Source of the DNA: Atrina japonica
Lineage: Eukaryota > Mollusca > Bivalvia > Pterioida > Pinnidae
Length of the DNA: 64,000 nt
Direction of reading: 5' to 3'
Assembly: GCA_030159075.1 (NCBI GenBank)
Contig: BROG01000140.1
Coordinates: forward strand, 764,001 to 828,000
The position numbers and the translations under genes are program-made. A model generated the notes under the pieces. That model did no database searches. It saw only the letters and a program-made list of their open reading frames with translations, and was not told where the DNA came from. Of this stretch, positions 60,901 to 64,000 are shown piece by piece; positions within the stretch are counted from its first letter, which is position 1, and each line of letters starts with the position of its first letter.

Positions 60901-63291
60901 TTAGGTCATTGATCTATTGCTACCAAAGTCATGTCAGATCTAAGGTCAATGATTTCTTGCTACCAAAGTCATGTCAGATCTAAGGTCAATGATTTCTTGC
61001 TACCTAAGTCATGTCAGATCTAAGGTCAATGATATCTTGCTACCTAAGTCATGTCAGATCTAAGGTCAATGATCTCTTGCTACTTAAGTCATGTCAGATC
61101 TAAGGTCAATGATATCTTGCTACCTAAGTCATGTCAGATCTAAGGTCAATGATATCTTGCTACCTAAGTCATGTCAGATCTAAGGTCATTGATCTCTTGC
61201 TACCAAAGTCATGTCAGATATAAGGTCAATGATATCTTGCTACCTAAGTCATGTCAGATCTAAGGTCAATGATATCTTGCTACCTAAGTCATGTCAGATC
61301 TAAGGTCAAATGATATCTTGCTACCTAAGTCATGTCAGATCTAAGGTCAATGATATCTTGCTACCTAAGTCATGTCAGATCTAAGGTCAATGATATCTTG
61401 CTACCAAAGTCATGTCAGATCTTAGGTCATTGATCCCTTGCTACCAAAGTCATGTTAGATCTTAGGTCATTGATCCCTTGCTACCAAAGTCAGGTTAGAT
61501 CTTAGGTCATTGATCCCTTGCTACTAAAGCCATGTCAGATCTTAGGTCATTGATCTCTTGCTACTAAAGTCATGTTAGATCTTAGGTCATTGATCTCTTG
61601 CTACTAAAGTCAGGTTAGATCTCAGGTCATTGATCTCTTGCTACTAAAGTCATGTCAGATCTTAGGTCATTGATCTCTTGCTACTAAAGTCAGGTCAGAT
61701 CTTAGGTCATTGATCCCTTGCTACCAAAGTCATGTCAGATCTTAGGTCATTGATCTATTGCTACCAAAGTCATGTCAGATCTAAGGTCAATGATTTCTTG
61801 CTACCAAAGTCATGTCAGATCTAAGGTCAATGATATCTTGCTACCTAAGTCATGTCAGATCTAAGGTCAATGATATCTTGCTACCTAAGTCATGTCAGAT
61901 CTAAGGTCAATGATCTCTTGCTACTTAAGTCATGTCAGATCTAAGGTCAATGATATCTTGCTACCTAAGTCATGTCAGATCTAAGGTCAATGATATCTTG
62001 CTACCTAAGTCATGTCAGATCTAAGGTCATTGATCTCTTGCTACCAAAGTCATGTCAGATATAAGGTCAATGATATCTTGCTACCTAAGTCATGTCAGAT
62101 CTAAGGTCAATGATATCTTGCTACCTAAGTCATGTCAGATCTAAGGTCAAATGATATCTTGCTACCTAAGTCATGTCAGATCTAAGGTCAATGATATCTT
62201 GCTACCTAAGTCATGTCAGATCTAAGGTCAATGATATCTTGCTACCAAAGTCATGTCAGATCTTAGGTCATTGATCCCTTGCTACCAAAGTCATGTTAGA
62301 TCTTAGGTCATTGATCCCTTGCTACCAAAGTCATGTCAGATCTAAGGTCAATGATATCTTGCTACCAAAGTCATGTCAGATCTTAGGTCATTGATCCCTT
62401 GCTATTAAGTCAGTTCAGATCTTAGGTCATTGATCCCTTGCTACCAAAGTCAGGTTAGCTCTTAGGTCATTGATCTCTTGCTACTAAAGTCATGTCAGAT
62501 CTTAGGTCATTGATCCCTTGCTACCAATGCTAGGTCTAACCTTATAACATTCTCTTGCTACCAAAGCCAGGTCTGACCTAGGGACATTCTCTTGCTACCA
62601 AAGCCAGGTCTGACCTAGGGACATTCTCTTGCTACCAAAGCCAGGTCTGACCTAAGGACATTCTCTTGCTACCAAAGCCAGGTCTGGCCTAAGGACATTC
62701 TCTTGCTACCAAAGCCAGGTCTGACCTAAGGACATTCTCTTGCTACCAAAGCCAGGTCTGACCTAATACTTAAATATGTTTAACTTAGATATTTACTGCT
62801 TTTTTTATGGAAAAATGTATCAGTCAATTGTCCTCCAAGACGTTATAAAATAATAAATTATAAGTACTAGAGGTATTAGCTTTGTCCTAATTTATGTCTT
62901 TCTTTATCATGCAATCCCGTAGCACTTGACTGAATTATTAATTATCATATTTCTGGTGATGCATTCTTGTAACATTCCAGGTATTGAGAGATATATCTGT
63001 AAAGGAAAAATCTCAGAATGTAAATATTAAGATCTCCTTAACATGTAAAAAGCTATTATGGGGAAGACACCAGCTCCCTTTCCCAACTGTGATTGGCGTT
63101 TTAATGAATTTCCAAGTCCAGCTGCACATGCTCTGTATGTCACCTGTGTTGAACTCATGGCACTTCCTGTTGGTGGAAACGTTGTGGGTGCTGCTCTTCT
63201 GGATGTTGTGCTGAAAAGCTGCACGCAGTTACCAAGAGACAAAGTGATAGCTTGGATGAATGCTGTTGGGCTGGTCCTCACAGCTTTACCA
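21072..63291 (+). CDS. MED23: Mediator complex subunit 23 (29 exons, 3' incomplete)
   Basis: MED23 is a large helical-repeat subunit of the Mediator tail. It couples activators, notably MAPK-responsive ETS factors such as ELK1, to RNA polymerase II in the nucleus. All 29 exons join in phase with GT-AG junctions to 1156 codons. Recognisable conserved blocks include [149 protein letters not shown] and [19 protein letters not shown]. The vertebrate protein is about 1370 residues, so roughly the last 200 lie to the right. No frameshift or stop was found in the exons. Introns are repeat-rich, and several arrays are copies of the gene's own splice junctions. Confidence 0.97.
21459..22082. mobile_element. 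TA-flanked MITE in intron 1
   Basis: Ends ctggtactgtgacagttccc (21459) and its inverted counterpart (gggaactgttacagtaccag ending 22082), both next to TA. The right end carries a partial duplication of the TIR at about 22041-22062. Two small open frames across it are not protein-like. Confidence 0.65.
22809..23024 (+). pseudogene. Zinc-finger transposase fragment
   Basis: A 71-codon frame with [20 protein letters not shown] then HLNTLK. The C-x2-C, His-Gly, Asp-Ile and His spacing resembles the N-terminal finger of hAT/ZBED-like transposases. It stops soon afterwards, and no catalytic domain follows. Confidence 0.5.
23749..25043. mobile_element. hAT-like element family 1, copy 2 (complete)
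   Basis: Ends cagcgctctacaatgcga and ttagtgttgtagagccctg are imperfect inverted repeats, with 5-bp duplications acttt at 23744-23748 and 25044-25048. It has large internal hairpins at about 24260-24340 and 24372-24465 and a (TA)n run near the right end. No transposase. Copies 1 and 3 are at 15178-16695 and 45860-47197. Confidence 0.82.
24869..24956. repeat. (TA)n microsatellite
   Basis: About 44 TA dinucleotides inside the hAT-like element. The two opposing open frames of IYIYIY repeats here are artefacts. Confidence 0.97.
26023..26090 (+). pseudogene. tRNA-like sequence (possibly tRNA-His-derived)
   Basis: ttggtgtaatggttagcac fits an A box and gggttcgaatctg a B box. The central attgtgac would give a GTG anticodon, and a T-run follows. 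Acceptor, anticodon and T stems pair poorly, so it is more likely a decayed tRNA or a SINE head than an active gene. Confidence 0.4.
26997..27116 (+). CDS. MED23: MED23 exon 2
   Basis: Acceptor ttattacag, donor gtaggc, phase 0 to 0. Encodes [20 protein letters not shown] and on to LFMNIQQ, matching the conserved EAF region near the N terminus of the family. Confidence 0.9.
27602..27726 (+). CDS. MED23: MED23 exon 3
   Basis: Acceptor ctttccacag, donor gtaagt. Encodes [20 protein letters not shown] and [16 protein letters not shown], ending in phase 2. Confidence 0.92.
28144..28255 (+). CDS. MED23: MED23 exon 4
   Basis: Completes a Lys codon. Encodes [17 protein letters not shown] and the hallmark [14 protein letters not shown], ending in phase 0 at gtaagc. 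Confidence 0.96.
28494..28592 (+). CDS. MED23: MED23 exon 5
   Basis: Acceptor ttttctag. Encodes [20 protein letters not shown] then [13 protein letters not shown], with the first of five donors (gtaagt) at 28593. Which donor is used cannot be decided from sequence; the first gives a length matching the family. Confidence 0.92.
28559..28842 (+). repeat. MED23: 57-bp tandem repeat made of exon 5 end plus donor
   Basis: Five copies, each holding the last 30 coding bases of exon 5 and gtaagt with 21 intron bases. Donors follow 28592, 28649, 28706, 28763 and 28820. The unit is 19 codons with no stop, so every donor is in the same frame. The long frames on both strands here come from this array. 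Confidence 0.95.
29547..30600. repeat. 61-bp tandem array in MED23 intron 5
   Basis: About 17 units of a 61-base repeat (gattcatcaatactctcaga, then aatggtttcacaggtgggtg). Units between about 29950 and 30330 carry many small deletions, unlike their neighbours. Confidence 0.93.
30829..30933 (+). CDS. MED23: MED23 exon 6
   Basis: Acceptor tgttgcag, donor gtattt. Encodes [20 protein letters not shown] and the following [15 protein letters not shown], a strongly conserved MED23 block. Phase 0 to 0. Confidence 0.96.
32232..32301 (+). CDS. MED23: MED23 exon 7
   Basis: Acceptor cattttaag. Encodes [20 protein letters not shown] and TVS, ending one base into a Gly codon at gtattt. Corresponds to the LVSDFVDTFRPTA region of vertebrate MED23. 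Confidence 0.9.
32552..32718 (-). mobile_element. Short TA-flanked MITE, copy 2
   Basis: Reverse complement of 12499-12675 over its whole length (caaccacctgtgtataaaga; ending caggtttcactg). Confidence 0.75.
32724..33893. mobile_element. Nonautonomous TIR element, TA target
   Basis: Left cagtggccccccctta and right inverted cagtggttcccctatttgcg (ending at 33893), each with TA outside, as in Tc1/mariner elements. No transposase; a small open frame at 33188-33457 has no recognisable motif. It contains a 60-bp internal direct repeat (33439-33495 and 33645-33705). Confidence 0.65.
34015..34127 (+). CDS. MED23: MED23 exon 8
   Basis: Long T tract then ttacacag; donor gtaaat. Encodes [20 protein letters not shown] then [13 protein letters not shown], matching the family's RCSLLPVV and RFPLKGLLPYDK segments. 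Confidence 0.95.
34864..34959 (+). CDS. MED23: MED23 exon 9
   Basis: Acceptor atttacag. Encodes [20 protein letters not shown] then [12 protein letters not shown]; donor gttagt at 34960. Phase 0 to 0. Confidence 0.96.
34931..35180 (+). repeat. MED23: 82-84-bp tandem repeat made of exon 9 end plus donor
   Basis: Three copies of ttagtaacatgttgggactc plus caacaaacag and the gttagt donor; coding ends fall at 34959, 35041 and 35125. Read-through of the first donor meets TAG in the original frame, so use of later donors would truncate the protein. Confidence 0.93.
35350..36300. repeat. 57-bp tandem array before exon 10
   Basis: About 13 degenerate units containing ttttgtaggtaggaccagaa. Each unit has an acceptor-like ttttgtag followed by gta, faintly like the true exon 10 junction (ttttgcag, gtaaag). 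A roughly 190-base insertion (about 35561-35750) interrupts it. Confidence 0.85.
36433..36633 (+). CDS. MED23: MED23 exon 10
   Basis: Acceptor attttgcag, donor gtaact. Encodes [20 protein letters not shown], an acidic [10 protein letters not shown] linker, then [20 protein letters not shown] and [13 protein letters not shown]. Phase 0 to 0. Confidence 0.97.
37423..37509 (+). CDS. MED23: MED23 exon 11
   Basis: Acceptor tctgtacag, donor gtaagt. Encodes [20 protein letters not shown] and ISGSIQKNP. The donor lies 11 bases from a transposon end. Confidence 0.97.
37521..38532. mobile_element. Mariner-type nonautonomous element in intron 11
   Basis: Left cagtgaaccctctttacaac, right gttgtaaagcgactttactg (inverted match), TA on both sides (37519-37520 and 38533-38534). 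The right half contains a duplicated subterminal block (gttcccg and aatattccgtt) at about 38388-38420 and 38460-38510. No transposase frame. Confidence 0.78.
38685..39340. repeat. Long-period tandem repeat (133-183 bp), intron 11
   Basis: Five degenerate units starting at agcaaattct-like words at 38685, 38865, 39048, 39181 and 39315, with ggcaatggatagaggtacag and ggatcaaagtagtaatt in each. A G-run is at 38981-38993. Confidence 0.8.
39790..39992 (+). CDS. MED23: MED23 exon 12
   Basis: Acceptor atttgtag, donor gtaagt. Encodes [20 protein letters not shown], then [20 protein letters not shown] and [17 protein letters not shown]. Ends in phase 2. Confidence 0.97.
40195..40500. repeat. 52-bp tandem repeat, intron 12
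   Basis: About five to six degenerate units containing gattatgcgagatcataaaa and tacaagctgttactaact. Confidence 0.85.
40645..41070. repeat. 29-bp tandem array, intron 12
   Basis: About 14 near-identical 29-base units (gtgtataaacaattgtacct, tcactatat), ending about 60 bases before the exon 13 acceptor. Confidence 0.95.
41128..41201 (+). CDS. MED23: MED23 exon 13
   Basis: Acceptor tctattgcag, donor gtaagt. Encodes [20 protein letters not shown] then LLCNA, ending one base into a Tyr codon. Confidence 0.97.
41205..41470. repeat. TG-rich repeat, start of intron 13
   Basis: Irregular gtgtgttttgatgtgtgtta units beginning almost at the donor of exon 13. Confidence 0.85.
41945..42113 (+). CDS. MED23: MED23 exon 14
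   Basis: Acceptor ttttgcag, donor gtaatt. Encodes [20 protein letters not shown], a variable loop, then [16 protein letters not shown]. Ends in phase 2. Confidence 0.97.
42668..43591 (+). CDS. LINE ORF1 (307 codons)
   Basis: Longest open frame in the window that is not host gene or simple repeat. Basic N terminus, then [18 protein letters not shown], a Pro/Thr-rich middle, [13 protein letters not shown], an Ala-rich helix ([17 protein letters not shown]) and VSVGTQTEG, features common in LINE ORF1 proteins. No Cys-His zinc knuckle is visible where many relatives have one (after [11 protein letters not shown]). The start codon choice is not supported by other evidence. Confidence 0.65.
   Translation: MQLKRAMHIRSICSAPFQPKLRRRNYIGKSRPTLRSQPKENTRTKTQSAASRDKPKQFHGVIYRFPHSLNRVELITHHHITNSQRLNNRFGIPSQVIAITFNSDALPKSIIHRNVQYRVKAYNERCTPYQSRPTNNRPPLLPTPTNHLPTINVTFPPSTSHAPVDKKHTYAQIVSQKKHTCNHTIRDQIKPITSPVEARVATLLGAAIMIARNPDINDNKVLETIWKIAHDPTHGIPRKETVSVGTQTEGITVTVPESTQIDSVNESSESYHIKTPDLDRATYPMVEDLQSSTESLGYTPPFTPYTP
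43768..43884 (+). pseudogene. LINE ORF2 5' end (APE endonuclease start), frameshifted
   Basis: Starts [18 protein letters not shown], then continues in another frame as [20 protein letters not shown]. These are the first two motifs of APE-type LINE endonucleases. One frameshift separates them, and similarity ends shortly after. Confidence 0.75.
44180..44322 (+). CDS. MED23: MED23 exon 15
   Basis: Acceptor tttacctccag, donor gtaagt. Encodes [40 protein letters not shown] and SLGIKGFI. Ends in phase 1. Confidence 0.97.
44535..45352 (+). repeat. MED23: 62-bp tandem array made of exon 16 acceptor copies
   Basis: About 13 units of cctttcttatctatgtaggt plus cagttgctacagattatata. The core tag-gtcagttgct is the exon 16 splice junction with its first coding bases. 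The true acceptor at 45352 is the last, diverged unit. In copies the frame continues S-Q-L-L-Q-I-I-Y and then hits TAG, so a decoy acceptor would truncate the protein. Confidence 0.93.
45353..45527 (+). CDS. MED23: MED23 exon 16
   Basis: Acceptor aattaaaatag, a poor pyrimidine tract; donor gtaagg. Encodes [40 protein letters not shown] and [18 protein letters not shown]. Ends in phase 2. Confidence 0.97.
45563..45583. repeat. Interstitial telomere-like repeat
   Basis: Three CCCTAA-type units (taaccctaaccctaaccctg) 36 bases after the exon 16 donor. Confidence 0.85.
45860..47197. mobile_element. hAT-like element family 1, copy 3
   Basis: Same ends as copy 2, with near-duplicate 5-bp flanks acaca and acata. 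Carries the conserved internal hairpins (46555-46637, 46681-46772), a (CA)n run at 47073-47102 and a SINE insertion at 46238-46473. Confidence 0.82.
46238..46473 (+). mobile_element. tRNA-derived SINE, family B, copy 2
   Basis: Head gggcctccgtggcagagtgg with ggtttgaatcccgctagga B box; body with gggtttctcctccaccaaca and gattgttgagtatggagtaa; (atcaa)n tail. Imperfect 10-bp target duplication atttaagcga / attcaagtga. The uninterrupted target is visible in hAT-like copy 2 near 24190. Confidence 0.88.
47765..48003. repeat. 15-bp minisatellite, about 16 copies
   Basis: Unit ggttatttctgccct with c/a and t/c variants. Because 15 is a multiple of 3, open frames appear on both strands; they are not genes. 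Confidence 0.95.
48324..48493 (+). CDS. MED23: MED23 exon 17
   Basis: Acceptor tctctctctgtag, donor gtatgg. Encodes [20 protein letters not shown], then [20 protein letters not shown] and VT. Ends in phase 1. Confidence 0.97.
48830..49045. repeat. 40-bp tandem array running into exon 18 acceptor
   Basis: Five units (aaactgttacagaacaaatc, attacatttacatggacatt). A sixth, diverged one (aaactgttcactgaac) merges into the polypyrimidine tract of exon 18. Confidence 0.93.
49062..49259 (+). CDS. MED23: MED23 exon 18
   Basis: Acceptor ctttttcacag, donor gtaagt. Encodes [39 protein letters not shown] and [12 protein letters not shown]. Phase 1 to 1. Confidence 0.95.
49610..49676 (+). CDS. MED23: MED23 exon 19
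   Basis: Acceptor catccacag, donor gtaagc. Encodes [20 protein letters not shown] and FL, almost invariant in the family. Confidence 0.96.
49950..50465. repeat. Imperfect 36-40-bp repeat with SINE insertion, intron 19
   Basis: Units containing tgtgtcatatctactatgac and ctttggacctaatgtcc occur at 49965-50000 and 50185-50465. Between them (50005-50180) is a 5'-truncated family A SINE in plus orientation. Confidence 0.85.
50005..50180 (+). mobile_element. tRNA-derived SINE, family A, partial copy
   Basis: Matches the body and tail of 52758-53037 (gacagtaaaaagcaaggtcc through gggacattaaacaataaac) but lacks the tRNA-like head. Confidence 0.85.
50695..50748 (+). CDS. MED23: MED23 exon 20
   Basis: Acceptor atttttcag, donor gtatgt. 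Encodes [18 protein letters not shown]. At 54 bases it ties exon 1 as the shortest; phase 2 to 2. Confidence 0.93.
51165..52170. repeat. Roughly 34-bp A/C-rich tandem array, intron 20
   Basis: About 30 units of actaaaacaacaacagtgca with caataata spacers. In the right half the unit changes to gtacacttaat forms and shortens to about 24 bases. Confidence 0.93.
52345..52456 (+). CDS. MED23: MED23 exon 21
   Basis: Acceptor acttttag, donor gttagt. Encodes [37 protein letters not shown]. Ends in phase 0. Confidence 0.96.
52565..53170 (+). mobile_element. Dispersed repeat with GC-rich hairpin, split by a SINE
   Basis: Starts at tatgcccccggcctgaaagg, which pairs with gtctgccgggggcat, followed by tccgtctgtctg; ends gggggcattcgtgtttcaca and aacacatcttgttg. 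A similar end fragment is at about 41895-41930. Class unresolved. The SINE at 52758-53037 sits inside it. Confidence 0.6.
52758..53037 (+). mobile_element. tRNA-derived SINE, family A, copy 2
   Basis: Head gagccggcctggctcagtcc, body ending gtgggacattaaacaacaac and an (aaac)n tail, with perfect 11-bp target duplication gacattatatg at 52747-52757 and 53038-53048. Confidence 0.92.
53238..53309 (+). CDS. MED23: MED23 exon 22
   Basis: Acceptor ctttttcag, donor gtaagt at 53310. Encodes [20 protein letters not shown] and VLCL. A second in-frame donor follows 63 bases later. Confidence 0.95.
53271..53384 (+). repeat. MED23: 63-bp repeat made of exon 22 end plus donor
   Basis: taccatatagttaccataga through ctg-gtaagtcaa occurs at 53271 and 53334, with a decayed third copy at 54258-54303. 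The spacer between the first and second donor is 21 codons with no stop. The third copy was displaced by an 860-base insertion. Confidence 0.93.
53385..54240 (+). mobile_element. Dispersed element, second copy
   Basis: Reverse-complement relative of 15399-16482 without the SINE (shared gttgacacttttacaggtaa, tccactgattagcagtta and a later ttacaacatctta). It splits the exon 22-derived repeat. Boundaries approximate. Confidence 0.65.
54320..54920. repeat. 32-bp tandem array, intron 22
   Basis: About 15 units of ctgtagatatctgataagta and tagacattatta. A MITE fragment (about 54820-54888, same family as 12499-12675) is inserted near the right end, with array sequence resuming after it. Confidence 0.93.
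55180..55290 (+). CDS. MED23: MED23 exon 23
   Basis: Acceptor gtttttcag, donor gtaaaa. Encodes [20 protein letters not shown] and [17 protein letters not shown]. Phase 0 to 0. Confidence 0.96.
55643..55702 (+). CDS. MED23: MED23 exon 24
   Basis: Acceptor ctaatttcag, donor gtgtgt. Encodes [20 protein letters not shown], a conserved 20-residue block. Confidence 0.96.
56682..56789 (+). CDS. MED23: MED23 exon 25
   Basis: Acceptor aaattttcag, donor gtatgt. Encodes [20 protein letters not shown] and [16 protein letters not shown]. Phase 0 to 0. Confidence 0.96.
57745..57844 (+). CDS. MED23: MED23 exon 26
   Basis: Acceptor cttttttag, donor gtaagt. Encodes [20 protein letters not shown] then [12 protein letters not shown]. 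Ends in phase 1. Confidence 0.94.
58235..58812. repeat. 40-bp tandem array running into exon 27 acceptor
   Basis: About 14 units of ttgattactgtatcttgggg and tgagataagctttgtaatct. The last unit (gataagctttgtactttt) continues into the pyrimidine tract just before exon 27. Confidence 0.94.
58827..58925 (+). CDS. MED23: MED23 exon 27
   Basis: Acceptor tgatttcag, donor gtaagt. Encodes [20 protein letters not shown] and [13 protein letters not shown]. Phase 1 to 1. Confidence 0.95.
59171..59266. repeat. 48-bp direct repeat, two copies
   Basis: tatataaatctaagcagaca through taggaactgtag at 59171 and 59219, in intron 27. A second two-copy repeat of 40 bases (aaaggttaactgaccctgcc) lies at 59566-59645. 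Confidence 0.93.
59712..59843 (+). CDS. MED23: MED23 exon 28
   Basis: Acceptor tttttatcag, donor gtatcc. Encodes [20 protein letters not shown], then [14 protein letters not shown]. Phase 1 to 1. Part of this exon aligns less well with vertebrate proteins than its neighbours. Confidence 0.93.
60020..62525. repeat. 40-bp satellite array with higher-order structure, intron 28
   Basis: About 62 units of aaggtcaatgatatcttgct and acctaagtcatgtcagatct. Marker variants recur at spacings of about 801 and 841 bases (aaatgatatc at 60507, 61308 and 62149; gatctattgc at 60911 and 61752), so 20- or 21-unit blocks have been duplicated. Confidence 0.95.
62526..62775. repeat. 37-bp tandem repeat next to the satellite
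   Basis: Six units of acattctcttgctaccaaag and ccaggtctgacctaagg. Shares cttgctaccaaag with the 40-bp satellite and is probably a diverged edge of it. Confidence 0.93.
63053..63291 (+). CDS. MED23: MED23 exon 29 (last in window)
   Basis: Acceptor catgtaaaaag, with a weak pyrimidine tract; donor gtatgt. Completes a Thr codon, then [40 protein letters not shown] and [13 protein letters not shown]. Ends in phase 0; the next exon (PYW block in the family) is outside the window. Confidence 0.96.
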
Positions 63292-64000
63292 GTATGTAAC
63301 TTAACTCTGTGTACTTGTGATATGTGAGTTGGTCCTCACATATTTATCTGTGTAACTTACCTTTGTATGCTTGTGATGTGGGATCTAGTACTCACAGATT
63401 TACCTGTAAGTAAGTAACCTTTGTATGCTTGTGAGTTAGTACTCACAGATTAACCTGTAAGTAAGTTACCTTTGTATGCTTGTGAGTTAGTACTCACAGA
63501 TTAACCTGTAAGTAAGTTACCTTTGTATGCTTGTGAGTTAGTACTCACGGATTTACCTGTAACTAAGTTACCTTTGTACTTGTATGTTGGTATTCACAGA
63601 TTTACCTGTTTGTATGTAACCATTGTATGCTTGTATGTTAGTACTCACAGACTTACCTGTATTGTAAGTTTGTGATAATTTTTTAGTTAAGACTTACAGA
63701 TTTACTTGTATGTAAGTTACCTTTGTATACTTGTGAGTTAGTACAGATTTTCCTGTGTGCATGTTACCTTTGTAAACTTGTGATTTAGTACTCACTGATT
63801 TACCTGTATGTAAGTTACCTTTGTATACTTGTGAGTTAGTACAGATTTACCTGTGTGCATGTTACCTTTGTAAACTTGTGATTTAGTACTCACTGATTTA
63901 CCTGTATGTAAGTTACCATTGTATACTTGTGAGTTAGTACAGATTTACCTGTGTGCATGTTACCTTTGTAAATTTGTGATTTAGTACTCACTGATTTACC
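63273..64000 (+). repeat. MED23: 52-58-bp array derived from the exon 29 donor
   Basis: The exon end ggtcctcacagctttaccag with the gtatgtaac donor is followed by about 12 diverging copies (actcacagatttacctgtat, gtaagttacc, tttgtatacttgtgag). Many keep gtatgtaag or gtaagtaag donors. Read-through of the first donor meets TGA at 63325. The array runs off the window. Confidence 0.88.

Noticed and set aside
60020..62525. CRISPR-like array
   Set aside because: Units are contiguous 40-mers with no unique spacers, inside a eukaryotic intron.

Overview
This is an AT-rich, intron-rich animal nuclear sequence, most likely from a mollusc and probably a bivalve. That is an inference from tRNA-derived SINE structure, the many nonautonomous DNA transposons, and the frequent tacatgta words; no organism-specific marker was found. 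No bacterial operon, CRISPR array or intact virus is visible. Most long open frames are repeats or intron read-through. The real coding content is two conserved genes with short exons.

Layout. (1) About 1-9.0 kb, minus strand: the complete coding part (four coding exons, 170 residues) of a smooth/non-muscle-type myosin regulatory light chain, with an intron acceptor just upstream of the ATG. Its noncoding first exon may lie near 17.1 kb. (2) About 9-21 kb: intergenic or leader-intron DNA packed with transposons, including nested hAT-like elements, a long-inverted-repeat MITE and SINEs. (3) 21.07 kb to the right edge, plus strand: the Mediator subunit MED23. I could join 29 exons with consistent splice phase into 1156 codons, about 85% of the usual length near 1370 residues. 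The C-terminal exons lie beyond the window.

The two genes point away from each other and have unrelated roles: actomyosin contractility, and transcription by RNA polymerase II. Nothing suggests they act together.

The most unusual signal is in the MED23 introns. At least four, and probably five, tandem-repeat arrays are built from copies of a MED23 exon-intron boundary, so real splice sites lie among nearly identical decoys. These are exon 5 donor (57 bp x5), exon 9 donor (82-84 bp x3), exon 16 acceptor (62 bp x about 13), exon 22 donor (63 bp x2 plus a relic) and exon 29 donor (about 52-58 bp, running off the window). Two arrays, at exons 5 and 22, have multiple-of-three units with no stop, so use of a downstream donor would insert whole 19- or 21-residue repeats. 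Two further arrays run into the polypyrimidine tracts of exons 18 and 27. Other content includes a 2.5-kb 40-bp satellite with an 840-bp higher-order period, a LINE fragment with a 307-codon ORF1, two SINE families, and several TIR elements with recognisable target-site duplications.
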